A stretch of DNA of 64,000 nucleotides from Monocercomonoides exilis (taxonomy: Eukaryota > Preaxostyla > Oxymonadida > Polymastigidae). Location of the stretch: the NCBI GenBank assembly GCA_001643675.2, contig LSRY02000038.1:374501-438500 (forward strand), in the 5' to 3' direction. This document shows positions 23,013 through 33,149 of the stretch, piece after piece. The number at the start of each line of letters is the position of its first letter. Position 1 is the first letter of the stretch. The notes under the pieces are model-generated. The model saw nothing but the letters and a program-made list of their open reading frames with translations, did not search any database and had not been told where the DNA came from. The position numbers and the translations under genes are program-made.

Positions 23013-23357
23013 ATGACTCATTTTTCTTGCTTTCGAGTCATCAACATGTTTTTTTTCTCAATAACCTTTTTCCTTATTTATCCGGTGCTTTCCTGGCAGA
23101 CAAGGCTCGGTGTGCAGTTGAGTGCCTTTGCAATTCGCACGTTTGAAGGTATTTTAACTAAACTAATTTTGCAAGCGTTGAAGAAGGAACGAATTAATGA
23201 AACTTTTGTTTTTGAAGGGTTTCGAGACAAGAATGATGAAATGAAGTGGAGGTCTAATTTTGGAATAAATCCTGTTAAAACTGTTTCAAATGAAGATGTT
23301 ATAAAAGTTGAAATAACGAAAGGCATTTCCAATAAAAAGATAGTCAAATTTGAATAA
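23013..23357 (+). CDS. Hypothetical protein (up to 114 aa)
   Basis: An open frame of 114 codons. A hydrophobic start (FFFSITFFLIYPVLS) is followed by a hydrophilic, charged half (about residues 50-114), a shape expected of a small secreted protein. It lies just upstream of, and divergent from, the broken transposase. The opposite strand is also open, which weakens the case. No family recognised. Confidence 0.25.
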   Translation: MTHFSCFRVINMFFFSITFFLIYPVLSWQTRLGVQLSAFAIRTFEGILTKLILQALKKERINETFVFEGFRDKNDEMKWRSNFGINPVKTVSNEDVIKVEITKGISNKKIVKFE

Positions 23358-23763
23358 CTGAAACAACCATAATAATTAAAGAATTATCGTTGGCAACATT
23401 TAACAATTAACATGAACGGTGAGTAACTGTTATAATTATACCTCTGTGACGTGACAAGTTTAAAAAAACATTTCTCTGTCACAGAAAAAATGAGAAGAGA
23501 AGAAAAGAAAAGAAAAAGAAAAGAAAAGAATAAAAGAAATGAAATTGAATTAAATTGAATTAAATTGAATAGAATAAAATTAAACAAAATAATACGAATG
23601 ATTCCGAAAACTTTATAAAACTTCATAAAGATTTAAGGAAAAAAATTTTTTTATTTAATCTGAAATATCTATCTTTTCCTTTTTTGTCAGTGACGGTCGA
23701 TGACAAATTGTGACAAAAATATTCCTCAACTGACATTTCATGTCAAACAAACAAACAAACAAA

Positions 23764-23811
<48 letters not shown>

Positions 23812-23844
23812 AATCCGAAAAAAAATTTTTTATCATTTCAAATA
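23358..23844. other. Non-coding AT-rich DNA with tandem runs
   Basis: Contains short AAATTGAATT and AAAGAA-type runs (about 23500-23590), a block with repeated TGACA/TGTCA words (about 23690-23750), then CAAA repeats leading into a run of 46 A. No gene seen. Confidence 0.5.
23765..23810. repeat. Poly-A tract (46 A)
   Basis: The longest homopolymer in the window, preceded by a short CAAA repeat and lying 34 bp before a MITE copy. Its association with the MITE parallels the poly-A tract at 13989-14026. Confidence 0.9.
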
Positions 23845-24088
23845 TGCGTAATAATTTTTGAAAAGTCGCAAATGTTCAATTTTCAAATAAATCAAAAATT
23901 TTTTATTTAACTCATATTTTTGTTAACATTCACCAAACTTCACTATAATGGAATCTATTTTTTTTGATAATGTTATTTCATGAATTGGTAAGAAAGTTCA
24001 TGAGCGGAAACAGAAATTTGAGCAAAATATGAAATTTTAGAGTCATTTGAAAATTTAGCATTTGCGACTTTTCAAAAAGAATTACCCA
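23845..24088. mobile_element. Foldback MITE, copy 2 (244 bp)
   Basis: Same family as 20316-20557. The left end starts TGCGTAATAATTTTTGAAAA, and the right end is the inverted equivalent (TGGGTAATTCTTTTTGAAAA). It is flanked by TA on both sides (23843-23844 and 24089-24090), so the target-site duplication is intact. The inner halves fold back as in copy 1, with the same AGCAAAATATGAAATTT block. Non-coding. Confidence 0.88.
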
Positions 24089-24460
24089 TATGAATAACTT
24101 TTGGCGTATAAAGTTAAAAAAGAGTTTCTTTCTTCTTATTTCTTTCAAAATAGAAGCCCAGTTTCATAAACATAGATGATTATTTGTAACATCTTGATTT
24201 TTGAAATTTTGAAATCATAAAAACTTTTCATAAACTCATTAATAATAAAAGATGAAACCAAAAATTCAAAAAGGTTGTATCAATGCATTCCTCAAAAACA
24301 GAAATGGAGAAAAATACAGCCCATTACTAAAATTTTCTGAATTGCAATTATTTTGAAATTGAAAAAGAAAAAGAAAAAGAAAAAGAAAGAAAGAAAAGAA
24401 AGAAAAGAAAGAAAAGAAAAGAAAAGAAAAGAAAAGAAACAATGCAAAGCAGTTCCTCTT
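24089..24460. other. Region downstream of protein B, GAAAA repeat
   Basis: A short AT-rich stretch with a microsatellite of AAAGA/GAAAA units at about 24357-24440, just after the stop of protein B. No gene seen. Confidence 0.6.
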
Positions 24461-27400
24461 TCATAGCAAATTATCTGTCTGCTGATAATCATTAACATCT
24501 GATGCTCTTTCAATTACTGTTGGTTTCTCAACAAATAATATCGAAATGCTTCCACTTCCTCCTTCCCCTTCTTGCGAATCATCATTTAAATCGATTGCAT
24601 CAGATATTGTGAGAACAACGGCTCCAGCTGGAAACCTCTGGATAAACTCCCTCTTCAGTGTGACCACTGTTGGTCGTGCTGTTTCTTGCTCTGAAAAGCA
24701 TCCTTTTATAATGTCATGATATGCTGATGAGCTTATCATCTGAATGCTTGACCTCTCTCCATTTTCTATCTTCTGTCCAGCTGTCTCGGCATCATATTCT
24801 CCAAACGGGATATCCAGAGTCAAGCACTCCCACAACATCATCCCGATCGAAAACACAACTGACTCCTTTGTTGCTCCCATCTTCTTGTTGATCAGTAATT
24901 CAGGTGCCTTCCACCTCAGGCACTCTTTTTTTAAATCATCATCCTCCTCAAATGCTGATGAAGGAGGAGGTGAGTCAGTGAATCTCTCGCTCATCAGTGA
25001 GATATTGGAGGAAGAAGAAACAATGGTCAATGAAGAGCTGGAGGAAGTGTCTGAGTCTGATGAGCAGTCTGAGTGGAGTGCAATGCAGATAACCATGTGC
25101 TCCGAGAAGAGAACAATGTGAGGATTCAGATTCTCGAAAGATGAAAGAGGGTATTCCATTTCATCAAAGGAATGAAGAGCTCCATTCGCTACCCAGAATA
25201 GGATCTGGGCAGCTGTTTGTTCTCTTTCTTTCAATGTGCCAATCGCCATCTCTTTTGTCTTATTCAGCCCATGAAGCAGCATGAACAGCGAATCCCTCAA
25301 ATCCACAATCAGCTTCTCATGTGGAGATGAGCATGCAATTGCATCCACCAAGTTTGACATTGATGAGGTTGTGGGACACAGATCCTCTCTCCGAACAAAT
25401 GTGGAATCAGAATCAGTCGTATCTGTTGTTGAAGTGGATGAGATAGATGGTGAAGGAGTTCTTTTCCTTATTTCTTCTTCCTCATCTTTCTCCAATGCCC
25501 ATTCAGGAATCTTGTCTGAGTCTCTTCCCAGAATGTATTCAGTGGATCCGCTCTCAGAGAGAAGATGCTCTGATGACTCCGAATGAGCCATCTTCTTTGC
25601 GTACACCCTCTTTTTGATCCTCTCTTCATTCTTATTCTCTGCTTCCCTCTCAGCTCTCCTCCACTGCTCTTCAGGTGATATCTCCATCGTTACCATCTCA
25701 AACGCCTTCGGATCCTTTCTGATGTTATCATTCACTATCTCCCTCAAATCTTTGTTCTCGTTCTTCGCCTTCCTCCATCTTATTGCCAATATAATTGATA
25801 CAATGAGAACAATTAATAATACCACAACAAGCACAATCACAATCAACAACCAATAAGATTTCACTTCTTCCCTTCCTTCAACAACTTTTTCATTTCCATT
25901 CTTTGATTCTGTTTTGTTCTTCAGAATCTGTGGAGAAGTCTCTACCGATTGTTTTCCAAACAGAATCATCACTGACACCTCTGTTTCATCTGAAGCCAAT
26001 GAAATGTTCTCTGATGGAACTCTTCCAATCACTTCTGTTTCTGAAACAAACCCATCTTCCTCAAACTGATATGTCTCAACCAACTCCACATCTCCTGTTT
26101 TATACACAACTCTGAATGACAAGTCGCATGGCACAAAAAGGGATCCCTTGAATTTCACAACAATATTGCTGCCATTTTCATTCACTGAAATATCTTCCAG
26201 TCTGGGAACGAAGAAAGGAGATTGCCTTTCTGCTGCAATTCCACCAAGGGAGCATCCATCATTCAAAATCCAAAGAGAAGAATTGGGCATCAACCCATCT
26301 CCTCCTTTCAAACTATTTATGTTCAATATTCCAGAATCTGAGCAAATGATGTTTCTTCTCACTGATGGATATTTTTCAATGAATGGATTGTTGTTCTCAA
26401 ACTTTCCTTCAATTATTGTCACACTCCCTCCACTCACAGACAATCCCCCTTTCCCACTCTCCTGAATCCTCGTATCCTTCATCACAACCCTGCTCTTCTC
26501 AACCCCAACCATTGATCCATTCCACTTGCATATCCTTTCTCTTCCCTCTTTTTCCTCCTTCTCATTCATCTCCATTAAATTTCTTTCTTCATCTTCTTTG
26601 TCCACTCCTCCACACACATCACACATCTCAATCCACACATCTTCACAATTCTCCACCAAAACAATCCCTCCCTTTTCTCTTCCACTCTCACACCCACTGA
26701 ATGTGCAGTTTGACAGATTCCCATCTCCACTCCCTCTCATCCCCATCACACTCCACTCTCCCATTATTGTTATGTTCTCCATCCCCACTTCTTTCACACT
26801 CACTCTCGCCTCCCCTTCCACAACAATCATTTCTCCCTCTGATTCCACATCCCAAATCCTTGTCTCATCCATCACAGCAAGCGATTCCCCACAGAAAACA
26901 ACCAATCTGCCACAATGACAAATGTTCCTTATTGTGCATCTCACCATCTCCATCTCTCCTCCCTCCACCCCAACCAGTGTGTTCTTCAGCATCTTTCCCA
27001 TCCCACTGGCCGAACCCTCAAATGAGCATTCATTCATCACCATCTGCCCCTCCTTCACTTTCACAACATATTTCTGTGTGCTCTCAAACATCTCTCCAAA
27101 CACAAACAAACACCTCTCCACCACACTCTCATTCACAAACACCATCATGCTCCTCTCCTCTCCTCTTTCCTCCATCTTCCCCTCAAAATGCACTGTCGCC
27201 TTCTCCCTCCCCATCGACACCATCCTCACATCCCCAATCACACATTCCTCTCCCATCATCCCTTCTCCATCAATCCACAGCACATTCATCATGCTTCGTT
27301 GAATGTGCTGCACAGCATTTCCAATGCTCTCACACGGATGGTTCTGTGCTCCACACTGCCTGTTGTCACTCCCATTCACACACACAAACACCTGTGAAGA

Positions 27401-30400
27401 ATAATAGAATGTGATCAGTGGGATCAGATCAACATCAACTTTCCCTTCTCCGTCACTCCCACACATCGAGTCCTTCCCCTTCAGTGCCTCCTGGCTGAAG
27501 TCCAATCCAAACAGCCTTTCATTCAGCTGCAAGTCAATCGAGTCACATCGGATGAACACATCCTTCCCCACAAATGCATCATTCATCATGAATCGGATGT
27601 TCTCCAATCTCAGCCCAAGTGGTGGTATTTCCGTGTTGGTGTGCTCCCCATTCGGATCAAGTGCATCAATCATCATCCCTCCTCCCCTTCCATTCCCTGT
27701 TGAGCACACACACATCCCAAATGAGCACCCACTCACTTTCATCTCCGACTCGCCTCTCTTCATCAGCATCTTCATCCCTCCTCCTTCCAAGCTTCTCTCG
27801 CTCATGCACTTCGTCAGCACACACCCTTCAATCTCACATTCCATCCCATTCAAGAACGATCCCACGCTCATCACACATGCCCTGTTCTCTAAACATGTGA
27901 TGTTTGCAAATGAGGAGCTGTTCACCCTCACGATTTGTTTTGTGTTCTCTCTTGCTTTGCTGATCAACACATTTGTTGGGAATGCCCGACTCAGCGATAT
28001 TAGACTACTTCCTGAGATTGTTGTGTTCGAAACTGACACATTCATCACATCAACACTCTTCACATCTGCTGTGAATTCGACAAACCCTTTTGCCAGATTG
28101 AACTGAGAAAGGGTGCAATCCTCAATCACCACACTCCCTCCATCTGCTTTTATCAGGCAATATTTCGTTTCCTTTGCTGAATCCTCACAAACAAATGAGC
28201 ACCTCTTGATTGAAAGTGATGTTGCTGAGGATGTTGCTGAGTGAATGAGCGATGAATGAGAAACAAGTTCATTTGGAAGAGAAAATGATAAATTAGTGAA
28301 TGAAACAACAACATTCGATGTTATCATTCCCCCTTCTTCGCTCACTTTCAAAATTGTTTCTTCATTTTCTCCCTCAATTGACACAACTGGAGTTATTGAT
28401 AATGATAATGATGATAAAAATGAAATCGATTTCTGGAGCAATCCTGATCCAACAATTTTGATGTGTGACTCTCCTTCCCCAAGTGAACCATATCTCAGTG
28501 ATATCAAGTGATCAACTGATGAACATGGTGCTTCTGAATATCCACACCCACTGAAGTCTCCTCCTTTCTCTCTCGAAACAAACCCATTTCCGCTCCAATT
28601 ACTCCACAAATACACAACCAATGGAATCACATATCCCTTCTCTCCTGTTGTCTTCATCTCCCATCCACACAACTCATCCAATGACTTCAACTCCTCTTCA
28701 TTCATCTCCCATTTGAAGTGCTCCTTGTTCACAATCTCTCTCAGATCCCATCCCGAAACAAACACATTCTTCCCTTTCCAGGCATTGCATCCCTCAAATT
28801 CCATTCCTTCCATCACAAATGATCCAATCTCTTCAGGAAGTTCAGCAAACATCCCTCCCCCCATTCCTCTTCCTCTATCCTCTCTATCCTCTGTTTGAAC
28901 TTCACATTCAGATAAATTCACATTTTTCATATTCAAACTTCCTCCACTTCCAACTGAAATCATCATCCCTCCTCCTTTCATTCCACTTCCACCTGAACAT
29001 ATTGAAGACAAATTGCATTCTTCAATTTTTGAACTTCCTCCTTCCTTCATCCCAACATTCAAACATCCTCCTCCAATTCCACCTTCCACTTCCATTCCAC
29101 TCACTCTGCTGTTCAAAATCTCCAATTGAGCTCCACTTGTCATTGATATTGGCGATTTCCCATTCATCTTCAGTGTCACTCCACTTTCCATCAAAAATCC
29201 ATCAACAATCAGATTCCCTCCCTCAACGTTTATCACATTATATCCTATCTTTCCATCTGTCAACGCCTCACCCTCAAATGAAACTGAACAGTTCGTCACA
29301 CTGAGTGTTGATATTGAGTGAATGAATGCACTTCTCCTTGAATTCAACTGATCTTTCACAACAAATGAAAGTCTGCTCATTGTCAGTGAACTCGAACATC
29401 CAACAAGCCAATCTTGTGTGGCTGATCCTCCATCACTCACATTCACTCCCGTCCTCTCTCCATCTGATGACACTATTCTTCCTGAAATTATCGCACCAAA
29501 TGAAAAAAATTCAATTTCATCCTTTATTGACGAAGAAGAGACAACTTCCATTTCATTTGAACTTTCACTCAATCTCGAGTTTGCACAATAATCAACTGTC
29601 AAGCAGCCAAACCCTTCAAATCCACATCGATTGTGATCCATTCCATTTCCTCCACTCCCATCAACAAGCACTTTTGTCCCCATTGTGCACAAATACACAA
29701 ACAGTGGAATAACTCCACTTTCATCCCCATTTTCACTCCCACTCAGCTGAAACACATCTGATGGAATTTCTCTTGTGTCAAAAAATGCAAATGTGTTTGT
29801 ATTCACTTTTGACTCCAAAAACACACCACCTCCACAACTCACAAACACATCCTTCCCATATTCTGCAACATTTTGAATTTCTTTCGAAAACTCAACATTC
29901 TCTCCAATTGTCAACCCAGATCCCCCACTCTCCATCACCACATATAATCCTCCTCCTCTCCCTCCATTTCCTTCAATACCCATTGCAACACATCCATCAA
30001 TCAAACTTGTTCTATTCACAACAACTTCTCCCTTTCCTTGCAAACAAATATGTATTCCTCCACCATTCCCATTCTCGCATACACATCCCTCTATTGTTGC
30101 GTTGCTCACCACAAATGTCTCCTCTCTATTCACACTCTTTGCCACAACCACCCCATCTCCTTCTGTCAGATTCACATTCCGAATTGTCACATTTGACAGA
30201 AAACTCTCTTCTGATTCAGCTTCTCCTGATGATGGCTCTGAGAACAGAGGCTGACTCACTTTCATATCTTTGATCTCCACATCAATCATCCTCAGCTGTG
30301 ACAGCGCCACCACAAATACAGATGACGATATAACATTCGTCCCAACAACACTTGATGAGATCAGAACATCCTCCAATGAGAGAGAACCGCTCCCATCAGA

Positions 30401-32623
30401 AACCACAAACACATTCGGTGAAGAATCTCTTTCAGAGTTGTGATCAATTCCCACATGAAGAATCTCCAGCTGCCCACTCCCCACACTGAACAGCGTTGTT
30501 GAAGGAGAAGAAAGAGAGCTCGTCATGATCACACTCACTTGCTTCCCTTTCCCAATGACCGAAATCTTCTTTGTCCCAATCTCAATTGTTGTTGTTTCGC
30601 TTATGTGATTCCCTTCCAACAGCGTGATCGATGAGCTCAGCTCTTCCAAGCCCGTCTCCATCGCATGTCCAACAGTCTTGCAAGGAACCAACTCATCCAT
30701 TCCACACAGCCCATTTGAGTCGTCTCCATTCACCCCTACAAGCAGAACCTTCTGCCATTCGTTCAGCCAGCCCATCTTTTCGGTGTGCTGATATGTCCAA
30801 TTTTTTGAACTTGAAAAATTGGATGCATAGCACACTCTCTGATTGTTTGAGTTTGTTGTGAAACATTCATGGAACGGAATTCCAGAGTTCACATACAAAT
30901 TGTGATGATCAATAAATTCGACATCATGCCCGTATGGAAGATTGGAAGAACATTCACATTGATGGAAGAAAAGGAAATAGCAATAAATTTTATCATTTGG
31001 CGCTGTTGATTCATTTGGATACAATCTCAATCCTCCTCCATTTGATTTTGCAGAGCAAGAAATATACTGAATGCTCCTCATTTTGAATTCCGTTGGAACT
31101 CTGCAACAAAACATACCTCCACCACAAGTATTAAAAACAGAACAGGAAGAGAAGCTGCAGTCAAACACGCATGCACTTCCACTTCCTCCATTTTCTGTTT
31201 CAATATATTCAGATCCTGAAACTTTAAAATTTTCGAGTTCAAGTCCTCCACCGTAAAAATTTGCTTCACAATTCTGGAATTCGCAACTGCTTATCCGAAC
31301 ATTTGATGAAATAGCAGCAAAACACATTCCTCCTCCCAAATAAGTTTGAGCAGTGCAAGAGTTGAATAAGTTGTTTTCAATTTCAACAGATTTGAGACTT
31401 ACACACATAACTCCTCCTCCATCGTAATGAGCATAGCAGTTGTTGAAAGTGCAGTGAGAAACAAACAGTCCTCCATTAACCAAGTTATTCATAAAAATTG
31501 CCCCACCATTTGAAGCCGCATCAGTGTATGTATTTTTTGTTCCAGTTGTCCTCGATCCGTTCCACTCGCACCAAATGAATGTGTTTTGCCCATTTTCTGT
31601 TTCGTTCTGTCTCCCTGGCTTCGATGGAATTTCTTTGCTTCCAATGAATTCAACATTTCCTGTGCGTGTGCATCCGGCAAAAGAGGTGTTTGAGGCTGTC
31701 AAAGAGGCCAAGGGACTGTTCAGAGAAGGAACAATCCCTCCATCATACACATCACAAACTGATGAAAATGAGCAGTCATTCATCAGAGTGGAACATCCAC
31801 ATCCCAAATCAAAAGGAATCCCTTTGTGTGTTGGAACTGTTGAAATGTTGGTGAAAATCAAATATGTGAGTGAAACGCTCTCAATAAAGTGAGAAGACAG
31901 AAATGAAGGAGAAGACATCTGGAATGAAGAAAAGCCTGACGAGCAAGCAGAAACACAATTGGCTGAGTGACTTTTTGATCCACTCATTTGTGAGGAAAAA
32001 AGAGGAGGTATGTGTGTCTGCTGTGAATTCCAAAATCGAAGTGTCAAGTTTGACAAAGATATTCGACTCCCACACAAATCAAATGGACTTATCCCGCTTC
32101 TGACTTCAAAATTGCATCCAATAATCATCGCAACACTTTCAGTTCTTAAGGTTAATGAACTTGTTAATCCATTTGCCATCATCCCCAAATTCATGCACAA
32201 CAAAGATGAATTATCCAGAATAATGTGACTTTTCATCTTGCTTTCTTCAATTCCTTCTTCAACCTTCTTTCCATTGTAGATGCTAATATATGATGCGTCT
32301 CCTTCAATTATGACGATATTCCTGTTTGTGTTTGTGTTTGCCGATTCAATTCTGTTGTTTTGATTCTTTCTCCATTTTCCTTTCCATCCCTCAGATTCAT
32401 CATGTTCAGAACTCTTTTCACAATGTTGTGCTTGCACATAAGTTTCCTTTATATTGCAATTATTTTCAGCTTCAGTTGAAGTCGTCCAATCACTTGCAGG
32501 AATCATTTGAGAAACATTTAATTCTGGAATTGTTCCAACTTTGTCATTTGTTGCATCGTTGCACAAGCAATGCAAATTAATAATGTTCACCAATATTGCA
32601 GCAATAACCATCATTAGATTCAT
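24461..32623 (-). CDS. Giant beta-helix membrane protein with pseudokinase tail (copy B)
   Basis: A single frame of 2720 aa from the ATG at 32623 to the TGA at 24461. It shares with copy A the signal peptide, the four beta-helix units with the CG/PC boundary motif, the membrane helix (YWLLIVIVLVVVLLIVLIVS), the acidic Ser-rich linker and the kinase C-lobe (RWKAPELL, FSIGMMLWECL). It differs strongly in two places: a cassette of about 340 residues in the first ectodomain unit (DNA about 30510-31545) and the last ~110 residues, which here keep a more normal kinase ending (GCFSEQETARPT). As in A, the glycine loop, HRD and DFG are not seen, and the Asp expected before the FSIG motif is Val, so it is probably a pseudokinase. 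Likely a cell-surface protein of unknown ligand. Confidence 0.85.
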   Translation of the reverse strand: MNLMMVIAAILVNIINLHCLCNDATNDKVGTIPELNVSQMIPASDWTTSTEAENNCNIKETYVQAQHCEKSSEHDESEGWKGKWRKNQNNRIESANTNTNRNIVIIEGDASYISIYNGKKVEEGIEESKMKSHIILDNSSLLCMNLGMMANGLTSSLTLRTESVAMIIGCNFEVRSGISPFDLCGSRISLSNLTLRFWNSQQTHIPPLFSSQMSGSKSHSANCVSACSSGFSSFQMSSPSFLSSHFIESVSLTYLIFTNISTVPTHKGIPFDLGCGCSTLMNDCSFSSVCDVYDGGIVPSLNSPLASLTASNTSFAGCTRTGNVEFIGSKEIPSKPGRQNETENGQNTFIWCEWNGSRTTGTKNTYTDAASNGGAIFMNNLVNGGLFVSHCTFNNCYAHYDGGGVMCVSLKSVEIENNLFNSCTAQTYLGGGMCFAAISSNVRISSCEFQNCEANFYGGGLELENFKVSGSEYIETENGGSGSACVFDCSFSSCSVFNTCGGGMFCCRVPTEFKMRSIQYISCSAKSNGGGLRLYPNESTAPNDKIYCYFLFFHQCECSSNLPYGHDVEFIDHHNLYVNSGIPFHECFTTNSNNQRVCYASNFSSSKNWTYQHTEKMGWLNEWQKVLLVGVNGDDSNGLCGMDELVPCKTVGHAMETGLEELSSSITLLEGNHISETTTIEIGTKKISVIGKGKQVSVIMTSSLSSPSTTLFSVGSGQLEILHVGIDHNSERDSSPNVFVVSDGSGSLSLEDVLISSSVVGTNVISSSVFVVALSQLRMIDVEIKDMKVSQPLFSEPSSGEAESEESFLSNVTIRNVNLTEGDGVVVAKSVNREETFVVSNATIEGCVCENGNGGGIHICLQGKGEVVVNRTSLIDGCVAMGIEGNGGRGGGLYVVMESGGSGLTIGENVEFSKEIQNVAEYGKDVFVSCGGGVFLESKVNTNTFAFFDTREIPSDVFQLSGSENGDESGVIPLFVYLCTMGTKVLVDGSGGNGMDHNRCGFEGFGCLTVDYCANSRLSESSNEMEVVSSSSIKDEIEFFSFGAIISGRIVSSDGERTGVNVSDGGSATQDWLVGCSSSLTMSRLSFVVKDQLNSRRSAFIHSISTLSVTNCSVSFEGEALTDGKIGYNVINVEGGNLIVDGFLMESGVTLKMNGKSPISMTSGAQLEILNSRVSGMEVEGGIGGGCLNVGMKEGGSSKIEECNLSSICSGGSGMKGGGMMISVGSGGSLNMKNVNLSECEVQTEDREDRGRGMGGGMFAELPEEIGSFVMEGMEFEGCNAWKGKNVFVSGWDLREIVNKEHFKWEMNEEELKSLDELCGWEMKTTGEKGYVIPLVVYLWSNWSGNGFVSREKGGDFSGCGYSEAPCSSVDHLISLRYGSLGEGESHIKIVGSGLLQKSISFLSSLSLSITPVVSIEGENEETILKVSEEGGMITSNVVVSFTNLSFSLPNELVSHSSLIHSATSSATSLSIKRCSFVCEDSAKETKYCLIKADGGSVVIEDCTLSQFNLAKGFVEFTADVKSVDVMNVSVSNTTISGSSLISLSRAFPTNVLISKARENTKQIVRVNSSSFANITCLENRACVMSVGSFLNGMECEIEGCVLTKCMSERSLEGGGMKMLMKRGESEMKVSGCSFGMCVCSTGNGRGGGMMIDALDPNGEHTNTEIPPLGLRLENIRFMMNDAFVGKDVFIRCDSIDLQLNERLFGLDFSQEALKGKDSMCGSDGEGKVDVDLIPLITFYYSSQVFVCVNGSDNRQCGAQNHPCESIGNAVQHIQRSMMNVLWIDGEGMMGEECVIGDVRMVSMGREKATVHFEGKMEERGEERSMMVFVNESVVERCLFVFGEMFESTQKYVVKVKEGQMVMNECSFEGSASGMGKMLKNTLVGVEGGEMEMVRCTIRNICHCGRLVVFCGESLAVMDETRIWDVESEGEMIVVEGEARVSVKEVGMENITIMGEWSVMGMRGSGDGNLSNCTFSGCESGREKGGIVLVENCEDVWIEMCDVCGGVDKEDEERNLMEMNEKEEKEGRERICKWNGSMVGVEKSRVVMKDTRIQESGKGGLSVSGGSVTIIEGKFENNNPFIEKYPSVRRNIICSDSGILNINSLKGGDGLMPNSSLWILNDGCSLGGIAAERQSPFFVPRLEDISVNENGSNIVVKFKGSLFVPCDLSFRVVYKTGDVELVETYQFEEDGFVSETEVIGRVPSENISLASDETEVSVMILFGKQSVETSPQILKNKTESKNGNEKVVEGREEVKSYWLLIVIVLVVVLLIVLIVSIILAIRWRKAKNENKDLREIVNDNIRKDPKAFEMVTMEISPEEQWRRAEREAENKNEERIKKRVYAKKMAHSESSEHLLSESGSTEYILGRDSDKIPEWALEKDEEEEIRKRTPSPSISSTSTTDTTDSDSTFVRREDLCPTTSSMSNLVDAIACSSPHEKLIVDLRDSLFMLLHGLNKTKEMAIGTLKEREQTAAQILFWVANGALHSFDEMEYPLSSFENLNPHIVLFSEHMVICIALHSDCSSDSDTSSSSSLTIVSSSSNISLMSERFTDSPPPSSAFEEDDDLKKECLRWKAPELLINKKMGATKESVVFSIGMMLWECLTLDIPFGEYDAETAGQKIENGERSSIQMISSSAYHDIIKGCFSEQETARPTVVTLKREFIQRFPAGAVVLTISDAIDLNDDSQEGEGGSGSISILFVEKPTVIERASDVNDYQQTDNLL

Positions 32624-32690
32624 TCTGATGAGATAAATCAATTTTCTTTTTTCTTCTTTGAATTATTATTATTAAGGGTCATTTATGATC
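24770..32690 (-). repeat. Right arm of ~8-kb inverted repeat (copy B)
   Basis: Inverted counterpart of 2841-10770. The match starts at GATCATAAATGACCC (ending 32690), upstream of the start codon, and ends within the kinase-like domain. The spacer between the arms is about 14 kb and holds MRE11, two MITE copies and a transposase relic. The limits were judged by eye. Confidence 0.85.
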
Positions 32691-33149
32691 TGGTGTTCAA
32701 AGAAAAAACATTTAAATGAACTTGTTGTTATTCAACTCAATCGTTCTGCAATCGTTGAAAAATCAATGAACCATTCAAACTCTTGTTTATCTTGTTCATT
32801 CGTGTTTGTTTCAGAAATCAGACATGATAAATGAAATCTTTTTCTTTTGATATTTGCTTCATTTTTTATGAACCAAAACAAAAGTTTCTTTATAGCGTAA
32901 CAATAAAATTTTGTGTTTGTTGTTTTCTTTCTTTTGATGAATTAGCTGGCATTTACGTAAATAAAGTCAAACAAGTCATAAGGGACAAAATTCTTGCATT
33001 TATGAAAAAAACAATGATTTGTTCCAAAAGTTTTCGGATATCATATCATTTAAATCTGACATTCTCGTGCTAAATAAATAATAGAAATTAAAAAATAAAT
33101 ATTTTTTGTTATTTTTTTATTTAAAAAATCATTTTTTTAAATAAGTTTT
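32691..33149. other. Intergenic between protein B and CEP290
   Basis: AT-rich DNA upstream of protein B (outside the repeat arm) and downstream of CEP290. It holds one dispersed repeat copy at 32993-33100. Two minus-strand genes flank it, so it should contain the promoter of B and the 3' end of neither other gene in view except CEP290's downstream neighbour region. Nothing else recognised. Confidence 0.4.
32993..33100 (+). repeat. Dispersed repeat family 2, copy 2
   Basis: Aligns by eye with 14139-14254 in the same orientation, sharing GATTTGTTCCAAA and TCTGACATTCTCGTGC blocks and the AT-rich end. It lies about 50 bp past the stop codon of the CEP290-like gene. Confidence 0.5.
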
